From an uncultured beta proteobacterium (GTDB lineage: Bacteria > Pseudomonadota > Gammaproteobacteria > Burkholderiales > Burkholderiaceae_C), in NCBI GenBank assembly GCA_903869595.1, contig CAIPZV010000060.1:1-64000 (forward strand): a stretch of 64,000 nt of DNA, written 5' to 3'. The translations under genes and the position numbers were made by a program. How positions within the stretch are numbered: the stretch's first letter is position 1; each line of letters begins with the position of its first letter. The notes beneath the pieces are model-generated. The model saw only the letters and a list, made by a program, of their open reading frames with translations, ran no database searches and was not told where the DNA came from. Below, in pieces: positions 18,892-27,582 of this stretch.

Positions 18892-20391
18892 TTAGTGAAT
18901 AGCGGCGTACATGATCTTTTCTTCATTCGCTTCAGTGGCGGAATACTCCTCAACAACTTTGCCCATGCGCTGTACGAGGATACGATCCGACAGCGCCATG
19001 ATCTCGGGCAAATAGGACGAGATCACCACCACGGCTTTACCTTCGTCGGCAAGCCGGTTGATGAGGTCATGGATTTCACTGATTGCGCCGACGTCCACGC
19101 CTCTTGTGGGTTCGTCAAAAATAATAATCTGCGGGTCTTGTACCAACGACTTTGCGATCACGACTTTCTGCTGATTCCCACCCGAGAGCTCAATGGCCTT
19201 CACGTCCTTGCTGATGGCGCGCACGTTAAGACGCTTAATCCAGTGTTCGCCAACCTTTGCCGCCTCTTTTCTGGAGATTAAAAAACGATTGCCGCCAAGC
19301 TTGGCCAATAATCCCAAATAAATATTGTCAGCAATTGACTTGGTTTCAAAAAAACCTTCGATTTTGCGATCTTCAGTGACATAGGCAATACCATCACGTA
19401 TGGCAGAGGCAGGCACAAAATAGCGCACGGGCCGCCCATTGAGTAACACCTCACCACCGTGCATGAAATCGCGCTTAATAATGCCCGCGACCACCTTAAA
19501 TGTCTCTGTTCTCCCAGAGCCTACCAACCCAAATACACCTGTCACCTGCCCGGCAAAAACCGAAAGCGAGTTATTTTTTACCATGGCTGCCATACGCAGG
19601 TTTTGCACAGAAAGCACCCGTTTGCCTTGTCGACGAACAAACGTTTTTTTCTGACCGTACAGCGTCTGCGACAGATCGCGACCCACCATCGCTTGCACAA
19701 TGCGCTCGCGATCAAAATTGGCGGCCACATCAGTTACTACGTGCTTTCCGTCGCGCAGGATAGTAATGCGATCGGACACTAACAATGCCTCCTCCAATGC
19801 GTGCGATATAAAAATCACAGATACGCCCCGCGCTTTGAGTTTGAAGACAAGATCAAAGAAATATTTTTTTTCTTCAGGCGTCAGACTTGCAGTCGGTTCG
19901 TCAAAGATGATGACCTTAGCCTCATGCAGCACGGCGCGGGCAATTTCAACCATCTGCTTCTTGGCAGCACCCAGCAAGCTGACTTGCGCCGTAGGATCAA
20001 CATCGAATTGCAAAGACTGCAAAAATTGTTGCGCAGAAATATAGATGCCACGTAGACGGTTGAAAAATTTTTCCTGGCCCAGAAAAAGATTTTGCGCCAC
20101 CGTCATCGTCGGTACCAATGCGCTTTCTTGAAACACCATTGCTACGCCCATCTGGAGCGCATCGTTAGGGGTTTGTGGGTTTACAACCTCACCGTCCACG
20201 AGCATTTGTCCCGAACTGAGTTGCACCACGCCAGCCATAACTTTGGTCAGCGTCGATTTCCCAGCACCGTTTTCGCCAATAATGGAATGGATTTCGCCTT
20301 TCAAGAGCGTGAAATCAACATCCTCGATTGCTGGAATACCGGCGTATCGCTTGGTGGCCTTGTGCAACTCCAAAATAGGTGCGGAATTCAT
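18892..20391 (-). CDS. Rbs-type ABC transporter ATPase (two ABC domains)
   Basis: A 499-residue double ATPase of the carbohydrate-uptake-2 type (RbsA/XylG relatives). The first domain has Walker A GENGAGKST at about 38-46 and Walker B VIIFDEPTASL. The second has the degenerate loop GLVGSGRTE usual for this family, then signature ELSGGNQQKVVIAK and IIFDEPTRGVD. It would power the two permeases at 21482-25865. The ligand is not implied to be a sugar by the family alone. It overlaps the propeller gene upstream by 4 bp. Confidence 0.95.
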   Translation of the reverse strand: MNSAPILELHKATKRYAGIPAIEDVDFTLLKGEIHSIIGENGAGKSTLTKVMAGVVQLSSGQMLVDGEVVNPQTPNDALQMGVAMVFQESALVPTMTVAQNLFLGQEKFFNRLRGIYISAQQFLQSLQFDVDPTAQVSLLGAAKKQMVEIARAVLHEAKVIIFDEPTASLTPEEKKYFFDLVFKLKARGVSVIFISHALEEALLVSDRITILRDGKHVVTDVAANFDRERIVQAMVGRDLSQTLYGQKKTFVRRQGKRVLSVQNLRMAAMVKNNSLSVFAGQVTGVFGLVGSGRTETFKVVAGIIKRDFMHGGEVLLNGRPVRYFVPASAIRDGIAYVTEDRKIEGFFETKSIADNIYLGLLAKLGGNRFLISRKEAAKVGEHWIKRLNVRAISKDVKAIELSGGNQQKVVIAKSLVQDPQIIIFDEPTRGVDVGAISEIHDLINRLADEGKAVVVISSYLPEIMALSDRILVQRMGKVVEEYSATEANEEKIMYAAIH

Positions 20392-21485
20392 TGGCTAAGC
20401 TCCTTTTCGGTTTGTGCGATGTCTATCATCAACAAGCGCCTACTGCCCTTAGAAATCACATAGAGATACCCAGCGCATTCTGCGGCGGCGGCGATACCAT
20501 GGTTTTTTCCATCAAAGCGACTATGCAGGGAGTAGCGCACCAGCCCTTGCGCGTCCAAACGCACCACCAAGCCGTAAGAACGTGGCGGCGCCCAGGGCTT
20601 TACAACGCCCATCATCTTGAGTTGGGCCCCCTGCATAGGCTCTAAAAAAGTATTGCCTGAGTTCAGTGCCGGCGCAATCCAATAAGCCGGCTCGATCTCC
20701 GCAATCATGCGCTTTCGGTATGTCGGTTCACGCAGCACAAACTCCACCAACTGCGTGCGCAAAATGAAGCAAGTCAACCACGCTCCGCCGCCAGTCGCCG
20801 GAACAATCCTGGATGGATAACCGGGTAAATCTTCAGTTACGGACGCACGACGCGCGCCAGCGTCTATGTCAACTACGTGGTGTTTCCAGCTTTCGCTTAC
20901 CCAAAGCTTGCTGCCAACGGAGCAAGCTCCAAATGCATACTGCAAATTTGCGGCCAGTAGCCTACCGTCTCCGGTTTGAGGGCTAAGTTCAAATACGCGG
21001 CCTGTTTTACCCAGACTCATGAGATCACGCTTCCATTGCGCATATTCCTGCTCTGTAGAACCATCGGTAACCACTAGCGAGCCATCAGCGCCCATTGCAA
21101 TAGCATTCACGGCGCAGAACGCATGCCCGTTGATCGCCCGCCAATGCCTGCCATGGTGGGCGCCGCCTTCAATACGCACCTCTTTACCGTCGATGGCAAG
21201 TGCAAACCCACCACCAGGCATGCAGCACAGAGCCGTAATAGTGCCCTGCACCTGAAGCACTTCTTTCAGACTATCAGGCAATACCTGCAACACCTTGGAT
21301 CCGTCCGTAACAAAGACCGCGATCCCATCCGTGGCAAGGTCTTCCGGCGCCTCCAGAGTGGCCAATACACGGGCGTCCTCGATATAACGATTGGACTTGA
21401 GTGCGCCATCAAACACCGGGACGGTAATTGAGGCACTTCCGCGGCCCAACTGTCGATCTATCCATTCAGTAATTGCGGTGATCAT
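20388..21485 (-). CDS. Strictosidine-synthase-like/SMP-30 beta-propeller, probably non-catalytic
   Basis: A 365-residue six-bladed propeller related to the C-terminal half of the preceding gene product. The blade motif LEAPEDLATDG keeps the acidic ligand. The position equivalent to the first Asn ligand reads YAFGAC rather than FPNGVC, and the second reads GYPSRI rather than GFPDNI. Both calcium-binding Asn residues of SMP-30/PON-type hydrolases therefore appear lost. No signal peptide is seen, so it is probably cytoplasmic. It overlaps its neighbours on both sides by 4 bp. It may be a binding or assembly partner of the fused permease; this is an inference. Confidence 0.82.
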   Translation of the reverse strand: MITAITEWIDRQLGRGSASITVPVFDGALKSNRYIEDARVLATLEAPEDLATDGIAVFVTDGSKVLQVLPDSLKEVLQVQGTITALCCMPGGGFALAIDGKEVRIEGGAHHGRHWRAINGHAFCAVNAIAMGADGSLVVTDGSTEQEYAQWKRDLMSLGKTGRVFELSPQTGDGRLLAANLQYAFGACSVGSKLWVSESWKHHVVDIDAGARRASVTEDLPGYPSRIVPATGGGAWLTCFILRTQLVEFVLREPTYRKRMIAEIEPAYWIAPALNSGNTFLEPMQGAQLKMMGVVKPWAPPRSYGLVVRLDAQGLVRYSLHSRFDGKNHGIAAAAECAGYLYVISKGSRRLLMIDIAQTEKELSQ

Positions 21486-23683
21486 GCGGTGTCCTTACTG
21501 TGTTTCGCAGCCTTAGCCCAGCGCCATTCGTACTGAGACCAATTGGGATCAACGCCTTCGAGCTTGAGGCGACCTATGCGGTTGTTCATGATTCCACCCA
21601 AATAGAGATGGCCGCGGTGCTCTCGCATGGATGTGATCATGGGGTGGTTTTCACCTCCAAGGTCCCACATCGTCTCCAAAATTTCACCGCTTTCGCTGAA
21701 CTTCAATACACAACCTGTGTTGATATTGGGAAATAACCATTCATCGCGCGGCACCTGTTTTGCCATTCGACGGCGAAAGCCAGGCATCTTCCAGGCAAGG
21801 TCCATAGCGGGGCACCGCATGCCTACCAAAGACATCCAGTAATGGCCATCTGAGGAGTTGTTGATGTTGTCGGGAAAGCCTGGCAGGTTGTCCAGCACGA
21901 TCTCGGTCGTACCGGCTTTCGGGCCTTGGTACCAGTGGCGTTTGACCGTACAGCCCCAAGTTTCAGCGAACAAGAAACTTTGGCCGTCGCTAGCAATACA
22001 AACGCCATTGGGGAAAATTAAGTTATCAATGACGGTGTGGGTCTTCTTGGTGTTGGTGTTGTAGCAGATGATCCTGCCATTGCCGCGCGCCTCCAACCCA
22101 TCGGTTGCCCACTCGTGCATTTCGTAGCGCACCGTAGCTTCTGAGAAGAAAATGAGACCGTCATCCGTTATATCCAAATCATCTGCCAATCGAAGTCGAC
22201 TGTCGTCGTTGATAGATTTAAAGTTTCGATTCGTTTCATCTGTAATTTTTACTACTTCGCGATCAGGGGTCACCATATACAAGCCCATGCCGCCGATGCA
22301 TACATACAGGTTGTCCTCTCGGTCAAATGCCATTCCGAGCGGCGTTCCGCCGATATGCGCGAAGATTTCCATCTCTTCATAATCAGGAGCCAAAAACCGA
22401 ATGATGTCCCCGTGACGCGAACCCGCGTATAGATGGTCGTTGCGGTCCAAGATCACATCCTCAGGGCCTTCGATACGTCCCAGTCCGATGGGTTTGGCAG
22501 GACGTAATTTGTCGTTGAGTGCCCACTCGGTGCCGGCTTGAGGATCGCACGATGGTGCTTGCGGCATTCCATGGTAAGTCGGGCTTACGTAAACTTTGTT
22601 GACGATACGATGCTTGTTCTTGAGCCACCGAATATCTACTACGGCTGCTAGCAGAAGAATCGCAGCGAGCACCATACGGTTGTAGCCTCCGTCGAGGCCA
22701 GTGGAAGTCAAGCCATTGATGATGAGTAGCACGATAAGGGTACCTACCAATGCTTTGGCCACTGAACCCTTCCCACCGCCAAGACTGATTCCACCCAAGA
22801 CTGCTGCGGTCAAGACAGTGACTTCTAAACTCACGCCAATATCCCCCCCTGCGGTGGATAAGCGTGATGCAAAGAAAACACCGCCAAGTGCCGTAAGTAC
22901 CCCGCTTGCAACATAGCAATTGGCTACGGTTTTGCGCACGGCGATTCCTGTGTTGTAAGCCGAACGGCGGGATCCGCCGATAGCCGTAATATGCCAGCCA
23001 GCACGCAAGCGCGTTATGAAAATGTGTCCGAATATGGCTACTGCGGCGTACACCCAAACCACCGTAGGTACACCAATCCAGGTTCCCGCTCCTACAAAAT
23101 CCCAGGTTGCGGAATCAGGCATGCTACCGGCAATGGCAGTTGCATACTCTGTGGTCAATATGTCATACAAAGCGCGATAGACAATGAGGGTGATCAAGGT
23201 GGTCAAAAAGGCGCGCAGGCGAAAGTAACCAATTAGTACGCCGTTGACCGCGCCCAACAGCGCGCCAAAGATCACCGTTATCGTGACAGCGGCTGCGACC
23301 GGAAGCTTTAACAGGTGCATGCAATAGAGCGCACAAAAGTTGGTGAGCGCGAACATCGAGCCCACTGAAAGGTCAATACCTCCCACAATCATCACCAGCG
23401 CCATACCCAGCACGATAAAGCCGATTTCTCCGGCTTGGCGGCCGGTATCGGCAAGATTGGTCGGGCCAAAGAAATTAGGCAATATTTGCGAAAGCGATAG
23501 AGCCACCAACAGCAGAACCGCAACCGGAATCGCCGTTTCCATCCAGCGCTTTGCCAGAAGCTCTCCGAGCATGTGGTCGGGCCAATACGTAAAGCGCCAG
23601 CGGTTGAGTCTGTCCTCGAATGTTTCGTGCAGTACAGCCTTTGGGGGACTGCCGCTTGAAGTCTGTGAAGCTGTATGAATCAT
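21482..23683 (-). CDS. ABC permease fused to a strictosidine-synthase-like/SMP-30 hydrolase propeller
   Basis: A 733-residue fusion. Residues about 48-350 are an RbsC-type permease with about ten hydrophobic segments and the GGIDLSVGSM motif near 100, including the family loop LGGISLGGGKGSV. From about 370 onward is a beta-propeller with the metal ligands of SMP-30/paraoxonase-like hydrolases: E408 in GPEDVI, N559 in FPNGVC and N606 in GFPDNI. Rbs-type permeases end in the cytoplasm, so the propeller should face inside and could act on the ligand as it enters. The reading frame runs through without a stop, frameshift or internal start with a good ribosome site. The second permease is encoded at 24882-25865. 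Confidence 0.9.
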   Translation of the reverse strand: MIHTASQTSSGSPPKAVLHETFEDRLNRWRFTYWPDHMLGELLAKRWMETAIPVAVLLLVALSLSQILPNFFGPTNLADTGRQAGEIGFIVLGMALVMIVGGIDLSVGSMFALTNFCALYCMHLLKLPVAAAVTITVIFGALLGAVNGVLIGYFRLRAFLTTLITLIVYRALYDILTTEYATAIAGSMPDSATWDFVGAGTWIGVPTVVWVYAAVAIFGHIFITRLRAGWHITAIGGSRRSAYNTGIAVRKTVANCYVASGVLTALGGVFFASRLSTAGGDIGVSLEVTVLTAAVLGGISLGGGKGSVAKALVGTLIVLLIINGLTSTGLDGGYNRMVLAAILLLAAVVDIRWLKNKHRIVNKVYVSPTYHGMPQAPSCDPQAGTEWALNDKLRPAKPIGLGRIEGPEDVILDRNDHLYAGSRHGDIIRFLAPDYEEMEIFAHIGGTPLGMAFDREDNLYVCIGGMGLYMVTPDREVVKITDETNRNFKSINDDSRLRLADDLDITDDGLIFFSEATVRYEMHEWATDGLEARGNGRIICYNTNTKKTHTVIDNLIFPNGVCIASDGQSFLFAETWGCTVKRHWYQGPKAGTTEIVLDNLPGFPDNINNSSDGHYWMSLVGMRCPAMDLAWKMPGFRRRMAKQVPRDEWLFPNINTGCVLKFSESGEILETMWDLGGENHPMITSMREHRGHLYLGGIMNNRIGRLKLEGVDPNWSQYEWRWAKAAKHSKDTA

Positions 23684-23768
23684 GGTGTCGTCTCAACGGG
23701 TAGCGCTTGGCCCCTTGCCGGATGAGGTGTCCGGCTCCGGCGCATAGGGCGTTTACAAACTTGAAAGT

Positions 23769-23791
23769 GGGGTAGGCAATCCGCCTACCCC
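23769..23791 (-). terminator. Hairpin between binding-protein gene and fused permease gene
   Basis: GGGGTAGGC and GCCTACCCC form a perfect 9-bp stem around AATCC, about 10 nt past the binding-protein stop codon on the minus strand. No T-run follows, so it more probably protects the binding-protein mRNA end or causes partial termination than stops transcription fully. Such hairpins commonly raise the binding-protein level over the permeases. Confidence 0.5.
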
Positions 23792-23801
23792 GCATCGGCA
23801 A

Positions 23802-24818
23802 TTAGGACGCTAATTTCCAGCAAGTGCCCTCCACCGAGGCATTGGCCTTGGTGATCGGGATCAGGGTGGTGTAGATCGAGCCCTTGGTGTCTTTGGCCTT
23901 ACCTGGGTTTTGCAGCAACCACTTAATCATCGCAGCCATATTGCTTGCCTGCGTGGGTACGTCGTAGCTGAGGTTTAGGTCAAACGATCCGTTTTTAACC
24001 GGGTCACACGCACCTTTTTGCTCGCCACCGCCTGAGGTTGCGAGAAAAACCTTGCCCGTTAAACCGGCTTCCTTGATCGCCGCTGCAGTACCGTTGTCCA
24101 TTCCATCCCAAAAGCCAATAATGCCGCACAGGTCAGGATGCTGCTTCAACACGGTTTGTGTAATTCCCTTGGCCTTGGCGGCATCCCAATCAGCCGCTTG
24201 GCTGGAGACGAGCTGGATTTGCGGATTTTTGGCTAACGCGTTTTCCACGCCCTTGAGCTGATAAGCACTTGCCGCCGCCGACAGGGCGCCTTGGACGACA
24301 GCGATCTTGTTCGACTTTCCTTTGCAATGCTCGACCACTGCGTTGGTGGCCCGTTCGCCAATCTCAACATAATCGGCACCCACAAAGGCCACGGATGAGT
24401 AGGAAGAACGCATATTGACCTGCACGATGCGGATACCTTCGTTTTCAGCACGCTGCAAGAGTTTGGCGTACGTTTGTACGTCAGGGTTGTGCACCACAAT
24501 GACGTCGGGCTTTTCACCGATCAGTGCGGTCAACGCTTGGGCCCCAGCATTGGTGTTCCAATTTGGATCACGCGAAACGATCTTTACACCGAGGGGTTCC
24601 AGCTCTTTTTTCAGTCCAGCCATCCAACCCTGCGCAAGGTCAAATCCCATGGCTACTGGGATATAGCCAACCACCTTTCCCTTTGTTGATTGGGCATAGC
24701 CCGCACGAAATGGCTCGTCCAAGCCTTTGCCCTGAGCCTGGGCTGCCTGAGGGAGAGCGGCTGATAAGGCCAACCCCGCGACGGCCAGTATCCGGCCCAT
24801 AGTGATGCTTTGCTTCAT
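23802..24818 (-). CDS. Periplasmic binding protein, RbsB type
   Basis: A 338-residue exported protein with a classic signal peptide (hydrophobic core ILAVAGLALSAALPQ, cleavage near QAAQAQ at about 28). The mature part is a type I periplasmic binding fold starting KGKVVGYIPVAMGFDLAQGWM, with PDVIVVHNPD and the hinge region GIIGFWDGMDN. It delivers the ligand to the permeases in the same operon. A Cys pair near positions 248 and 333 could form a disulfide. The ligand cannot be inferred from these residues. Confidence 0.95.
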   Translation of the reverse strand: MKQSITMGRILAVAGLALSAALPQAAQAQGKGLDEPFRAGYAQSTKGKVVGYIPVAMGFDLAQGWMAGLKKELEPLGVKIVSRDPNWNTNAGAQALTALIGEKPDVIVVHNPDVQTYAKLLQRAENEGIRIVQVNMRSSYSSVAFVGADYVEIGERATNAVVEHCKGKSNKIAVVQGALSAAASAYQLKGVENALAKNPQIQLVSSQAADWDAAKAKGITQTVLKQHPDLCGIIGFWDGMDNGTAAAIKEAGLTGKVFLATSGGGEQKGACDPVKNGSFDLNLSYDVPTQASNMAAMIKWLLQNPGKAKDTKGSIYTTLIPITKANASVEGTCWKLAS

Positions 24819-24881
24819 TGGAATGTCTCCTAAAGGTACGCCGGGTTTTAATAATGCGGTCCGGCAGTTTCCCGCATGCGG

Positions 24882-25865
24882 CTAGATGTCGCCTTGCTGC
24901 GCAGTTTCCTCGTTCCGAGGGTTAATCAGTGAATCAATAAGAATGGCAAACAAAAGCACGATTCCTTTAACCATGTTCTGCGCCGAATAGGACATATCCA
25001 GAATCGTCATGCCGTTGAGCAGGGTACCGATAAGCAAGGTGCCAATAATCACATTAATGACACCACCTTTGCCTCCTGAAAGACCAATTCCGCCCAAAAC
25101 GACTACCAAAATCACGTCGTAAATGAGTGTGGAGTTGTAGATCCGGGTTGGCATGCTGTTGACCGAAGCGGCCATCACCAAACCGGCAAATGTCCCGATG
25201 AGCGCTGCTATGACGTACTGCAACACCATTAAGGGTCGGGTAGGAATCCCCGTGGTCCGTGCTCCCTGAGGGTTGTCGCCGATGGCGTAAATGTAGGCAC
25301 CTAGTCTTGTGTAGCGCAAAAATAAGGCCACAAAAACTGCGACGACGCCAAACATAATGATCGGCATCGGAATACCGCCCAGGGTTCCGCGTCCCACCCA
25401 TGACAGCTGATCGAGTTCGGTACTCCACTGCACAACATCGAGCCGGAAAAACGCAATTTGCCCCAGCCCGGCTAAGAATAATCCGCTGGCGAGCGTGGTA
25501 AACAAAGACGGAACCTCGGCGTAAGCAACGAGCCATCCGTTAATGAGACCGAAGGCTAAGGCAAGGGCCAGCGCTGCGCCTAAAGAAAACGGAATGGAAT
25601 GCGCGTCTTGTACCAACTGCAGCACCAGTCCGGCTGGAACGGCGAGTATGGCAACCATCGAAATGTCGACGCCCCTACCAATAACAATAATCGCCATGCC
25701 CAATCCCAAAATGCCCAGAATGGCTACGTTTTGTAGCAGGCCCAGCATATTTCCGCTACTCAAAAAACCCGGTAGAAAAATGGAAAATACCGAAAACATC
25801 ATCAGGAAAATAGCAAAAACTATCGCCTGCTGACTTATGGGGGTTTTCTTTTGTTGATTACTCAT
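24882..25865 (-). CDS. Rbs-type ABC permease
   Basis: A 327-residue inner-membrane permease of the carbohydrate-uptake-2 family. The start at 25865 (MSNQQKKTPISQQ) is used because it overlaps the stop of the GntR gene by 4 bp. About eight to ten hydrophobic segments are visible; the loop VVVLGGIGLSGGKGGV corresponds to the ATPase-contact region. It pairs with the permease half of the fusion protein at 21482-23683 to form the membrane channel. Confidence 0.94.
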   Translation of the reverse strand: MSNQQKKTPISQQAIVFAIFLMMFSVFSIFLPGFLSSGNMLGLLQNVAILGILGLGMAIIVIGRGVDISMVAILAVPAGLVLQLVQDAHSIPFSLGAALALALAFGLINGWLVAYAEVPSLFTTLASGLFLAGLGQIAFFRLDVVQWSTELDQLSWVGRGTLGGIPMPIIMFGVVAVFVALFLRYTRLGAYIYAIGDNPQGARTTGIPTRPLMVLQYVIAALIGTFAGLVMAASVNSMPTRIYNSTLIYDVILVVVLGGIGLSGGKGGVINVIIGTLLIGTLLNGMTILDMSYSAQNMVKGIVLLFAILIDSLINPRNEETAQQGDI

Positions 25866-26728
25866 GAGAAGTTTTCCGTTAAGTCGTTGGCTGTCGTAGG
25901 CATATGGTCGGTAAGCGCTTCGACGGGCGCATCCATAGGAAGTCCGGCTTTTAAAAATCCGGCACGAAAATCGACCAGATGTTTGTGCATCCAAGAACCG
26001 GAGCGGTCTGGATCGCGCGCTTTTAAAGCATTGAGAATTTGTTCATGGGCTTGCACATTGCGCAGGGCCGACTTTGGTAGGGCTTTTTGTAATAAGGTTA
26101 AGGCCGGGCGATACAAAAGGCTGAAGGGCTCACGCGCCAACATCAAGGAGCGATTGCGCGACGCGCGGGCAACTAAAGCGTGAAACTCCACATCCAAGCC
26201 AGAATGAATCTGCGCCGCCATGACAAGGTCCGTGTTTTCAAGGGTGGCACGACAGGCGGCCAAATTCGCCTCCAACTGCACAAAGTCGGACTCGTCAATA
26301 CGCTGAGCCGCAAAGCGTGCTGCGGCAGGCTCGACAACACTCGCTACTTCCCAAAGTTCTTGGAAGGTCACCTGATGCATGATGAGCGAGCGCGCGGCGC
26401 GAGGTGCAAGATCAAACAACCCTGGCAAGGCCACAAACATTTTTTTTCCGCCACGGCGCTCCACCAGACCCTCCTGCTCTAACTGCCGAATGGCCTCGCG
26501 GATGGTCGAGCGATTGACGCCAAATTGGGCTGCCAGGTCAAGCTCGGTGGGCAATGCCGTTCCCGTTTTCAAACGTCCCGACAGGATGTGCTGCTCCATC
26601 ACCCCGGATACGGCTTTGTAAGCCGGATCACGACGTAAAGTCTTGAAGATCGGGGCCATGTAAAGGTCCGCCGAATCGAGAATTTGCTTGGCCATGTAAG
26701 GATGCGGGTGAAGACCGTTTAGGGTCAT
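25862..26728 (-). CDS. GntR/FadR-type transcriptional regulator (FCD domain)
   Basis: Head gene of the catabolic operon. The winged-helix domain contains LPTELDLAAQFGVNRSTIRE and EQEGLVERRGG (about 55-95). The C-terminal FCD domain is all-helical, with the LWEVASVVEPAAARFAAQ and SGLDVEFHALVARAS segments carrying the His/Asp metal-ligand positions. The first ATG, at 26728, lies inside an 8-bp repeat array and has no ribosome site; ATG at 26659, after GGCGGACC, would give a 265-residue protein starting just before the DNA-binding domain and is plausible. It probably represses its own operon until the ligand or an intermediate binds. Confidence 0.9.
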   Translation of the reverse strand: MTLNGLHPHPYMAKQILDSADLYMAPIFKTLRRDPAYKAVSGVMEQHILSGRLKTGTALPTELDLAAQFGVNRSTIREAIRQLEQEGLVERRGGKKMFVALPGLFDLAPRAARSLIMHQVTFQELWEVASVVEPAAARFAAQRIDESDFVQLEANLAACRATLENTDLVMAAQIHSGLDVEFHALVARASRNRSLMLAREPFSLLYRPALTLLQKALPKSALRNVQAHEQILNALKARDPDRSGSWMHKHLVDFRAGFLKAGLPMDAPVEALTDHMPTTANDLTENFS

Positions 26729-26772
26729 ACAGTCATACAGTCGGACTGTCGGACTGTCGGACTGTCCGACAA
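26725..26772. promoter_or_regulatory. In-register 8-bp repeat array, likely operator of the GntR regulator
   Basis: Six 8-bp units stand in a row: TCATACAG twice, TCGGACTG three times, then TCCGACAA. The last two units together contain the inverted repeat GTCGGAC-T-GTCCGAC at 26756-26770, with 7-bp arms. FadR-type GntR proteins bind short palindromes of the GT...AC kind, and the minus strand reads TTGTCGGACAG here. The array covers the first possible start codon of the regulator gene, consistent with autorepression. Binding itself is inferred. Confidence 0.65.
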
Positions 26773-26879
26773 TCTATCGCATCATCCTACTGGCGTTCTA
26801 CGTATTGAATATCAGTAGTTTCCCTAGGCAAGCGTGGGTGATCCGCCTTAACCACCCGGTAAGTGGCAGTTAGGAGCCT

Positions 26880-27539
26880 CTAATGCCTCGATGGCGGTTT
26901 TCCCCCGAGTTGGGATTCGGTACCCTTTAACAATCGCCCCAGATTTTCTGCATGGCGCCAGACCAGCAGGCCGCTCATGAGGGCCAGGGCCAGCGCGATG
27001 CCGTTGTCCGCACGCCAGGCCACGCCGTCGCCAAACAAGTAGTACACCGGCGCAAACACCGCCGCTACCACTGAAGCTAAAGACACGTAACGGGAAAAGT
27101 AGGTAATGATGAGCCAACTAGCCCCCACGGCCAACGCCAGCCAGGGGTTGGTGGCCAGCACCACCCCAGCCGCAGTGGCCACGCCCTTGCCGCCCTGAAA
27201 GCGGAAAAACACCGGGAACACATGGCCCAAAAACGCAGCCAAGCCGACCATGGCGATGGCGGAAGATTCCAGTCCGTAGGGCGCGCCCCATTGCTGCACC
27301 GCATAGACCGGCAGCCATCCTTTGGCGCCGTCTAGCAGCAAGGTCACCACCGCTGCGGCTTTGCTGCCCGAACGCAGCACATTGGTGGCGCCGGGGTTTT
27401 TGCTGCCGTAGGTACGCGGGTCGTTCAGGCCCATCAGGCGGCTGACGATGACGGCGAAAGACAAAGAGCCGATCAAATACGCGCCGATAACGGCGATCAA
27501 GGTGTTGCCTAACAAGACCCAGGGGCTGAGTGATTCCAC
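26880..27539 (-). CDS. plsY: Glycerol-3-phosphate acyltransferase PlsY
   Basis: Transfers an acyl group from acyl phosphate to glycerol 3-phosphate in the inner membrane, the first step of phospholipid synthesis. The 219-residue protein has about five membrane segments and the three PlsY motifs: [14 protein letters not shown] near 24, [14 protein letters not shown] near 46-59 and [11 protein letters not shown] near 115. Length is normal. It is followed after 150 nt by the regulated catabolic operon and preceded by ybaK on the same strand. Confidence 0.96.
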   Translation of the reverse strand: MESLSPWVLLGNTLIAVIGAYLIGSLSFAVIVSRLMGLNDPRTYGSKNPGATNVLRSGSKAAAVVTLLLDGAKGWLPVYAVQQWGAPYGLESSAIAMVGLAAFLGHVFPVFFRFQGGKGVATAAGVVLATNPWLALAVGASWLIITYFSRYVSLASVVAAVFAPVYYLFGDGVAWRADNGIALALALMSGLLVWRHAENLGRLLKGTESQLGGKPPSRH

Positions 27540-27582
27540 GCGTGTTCTCCTTGATGCTGCGCGCCTTTACGGGTACGCCGCT

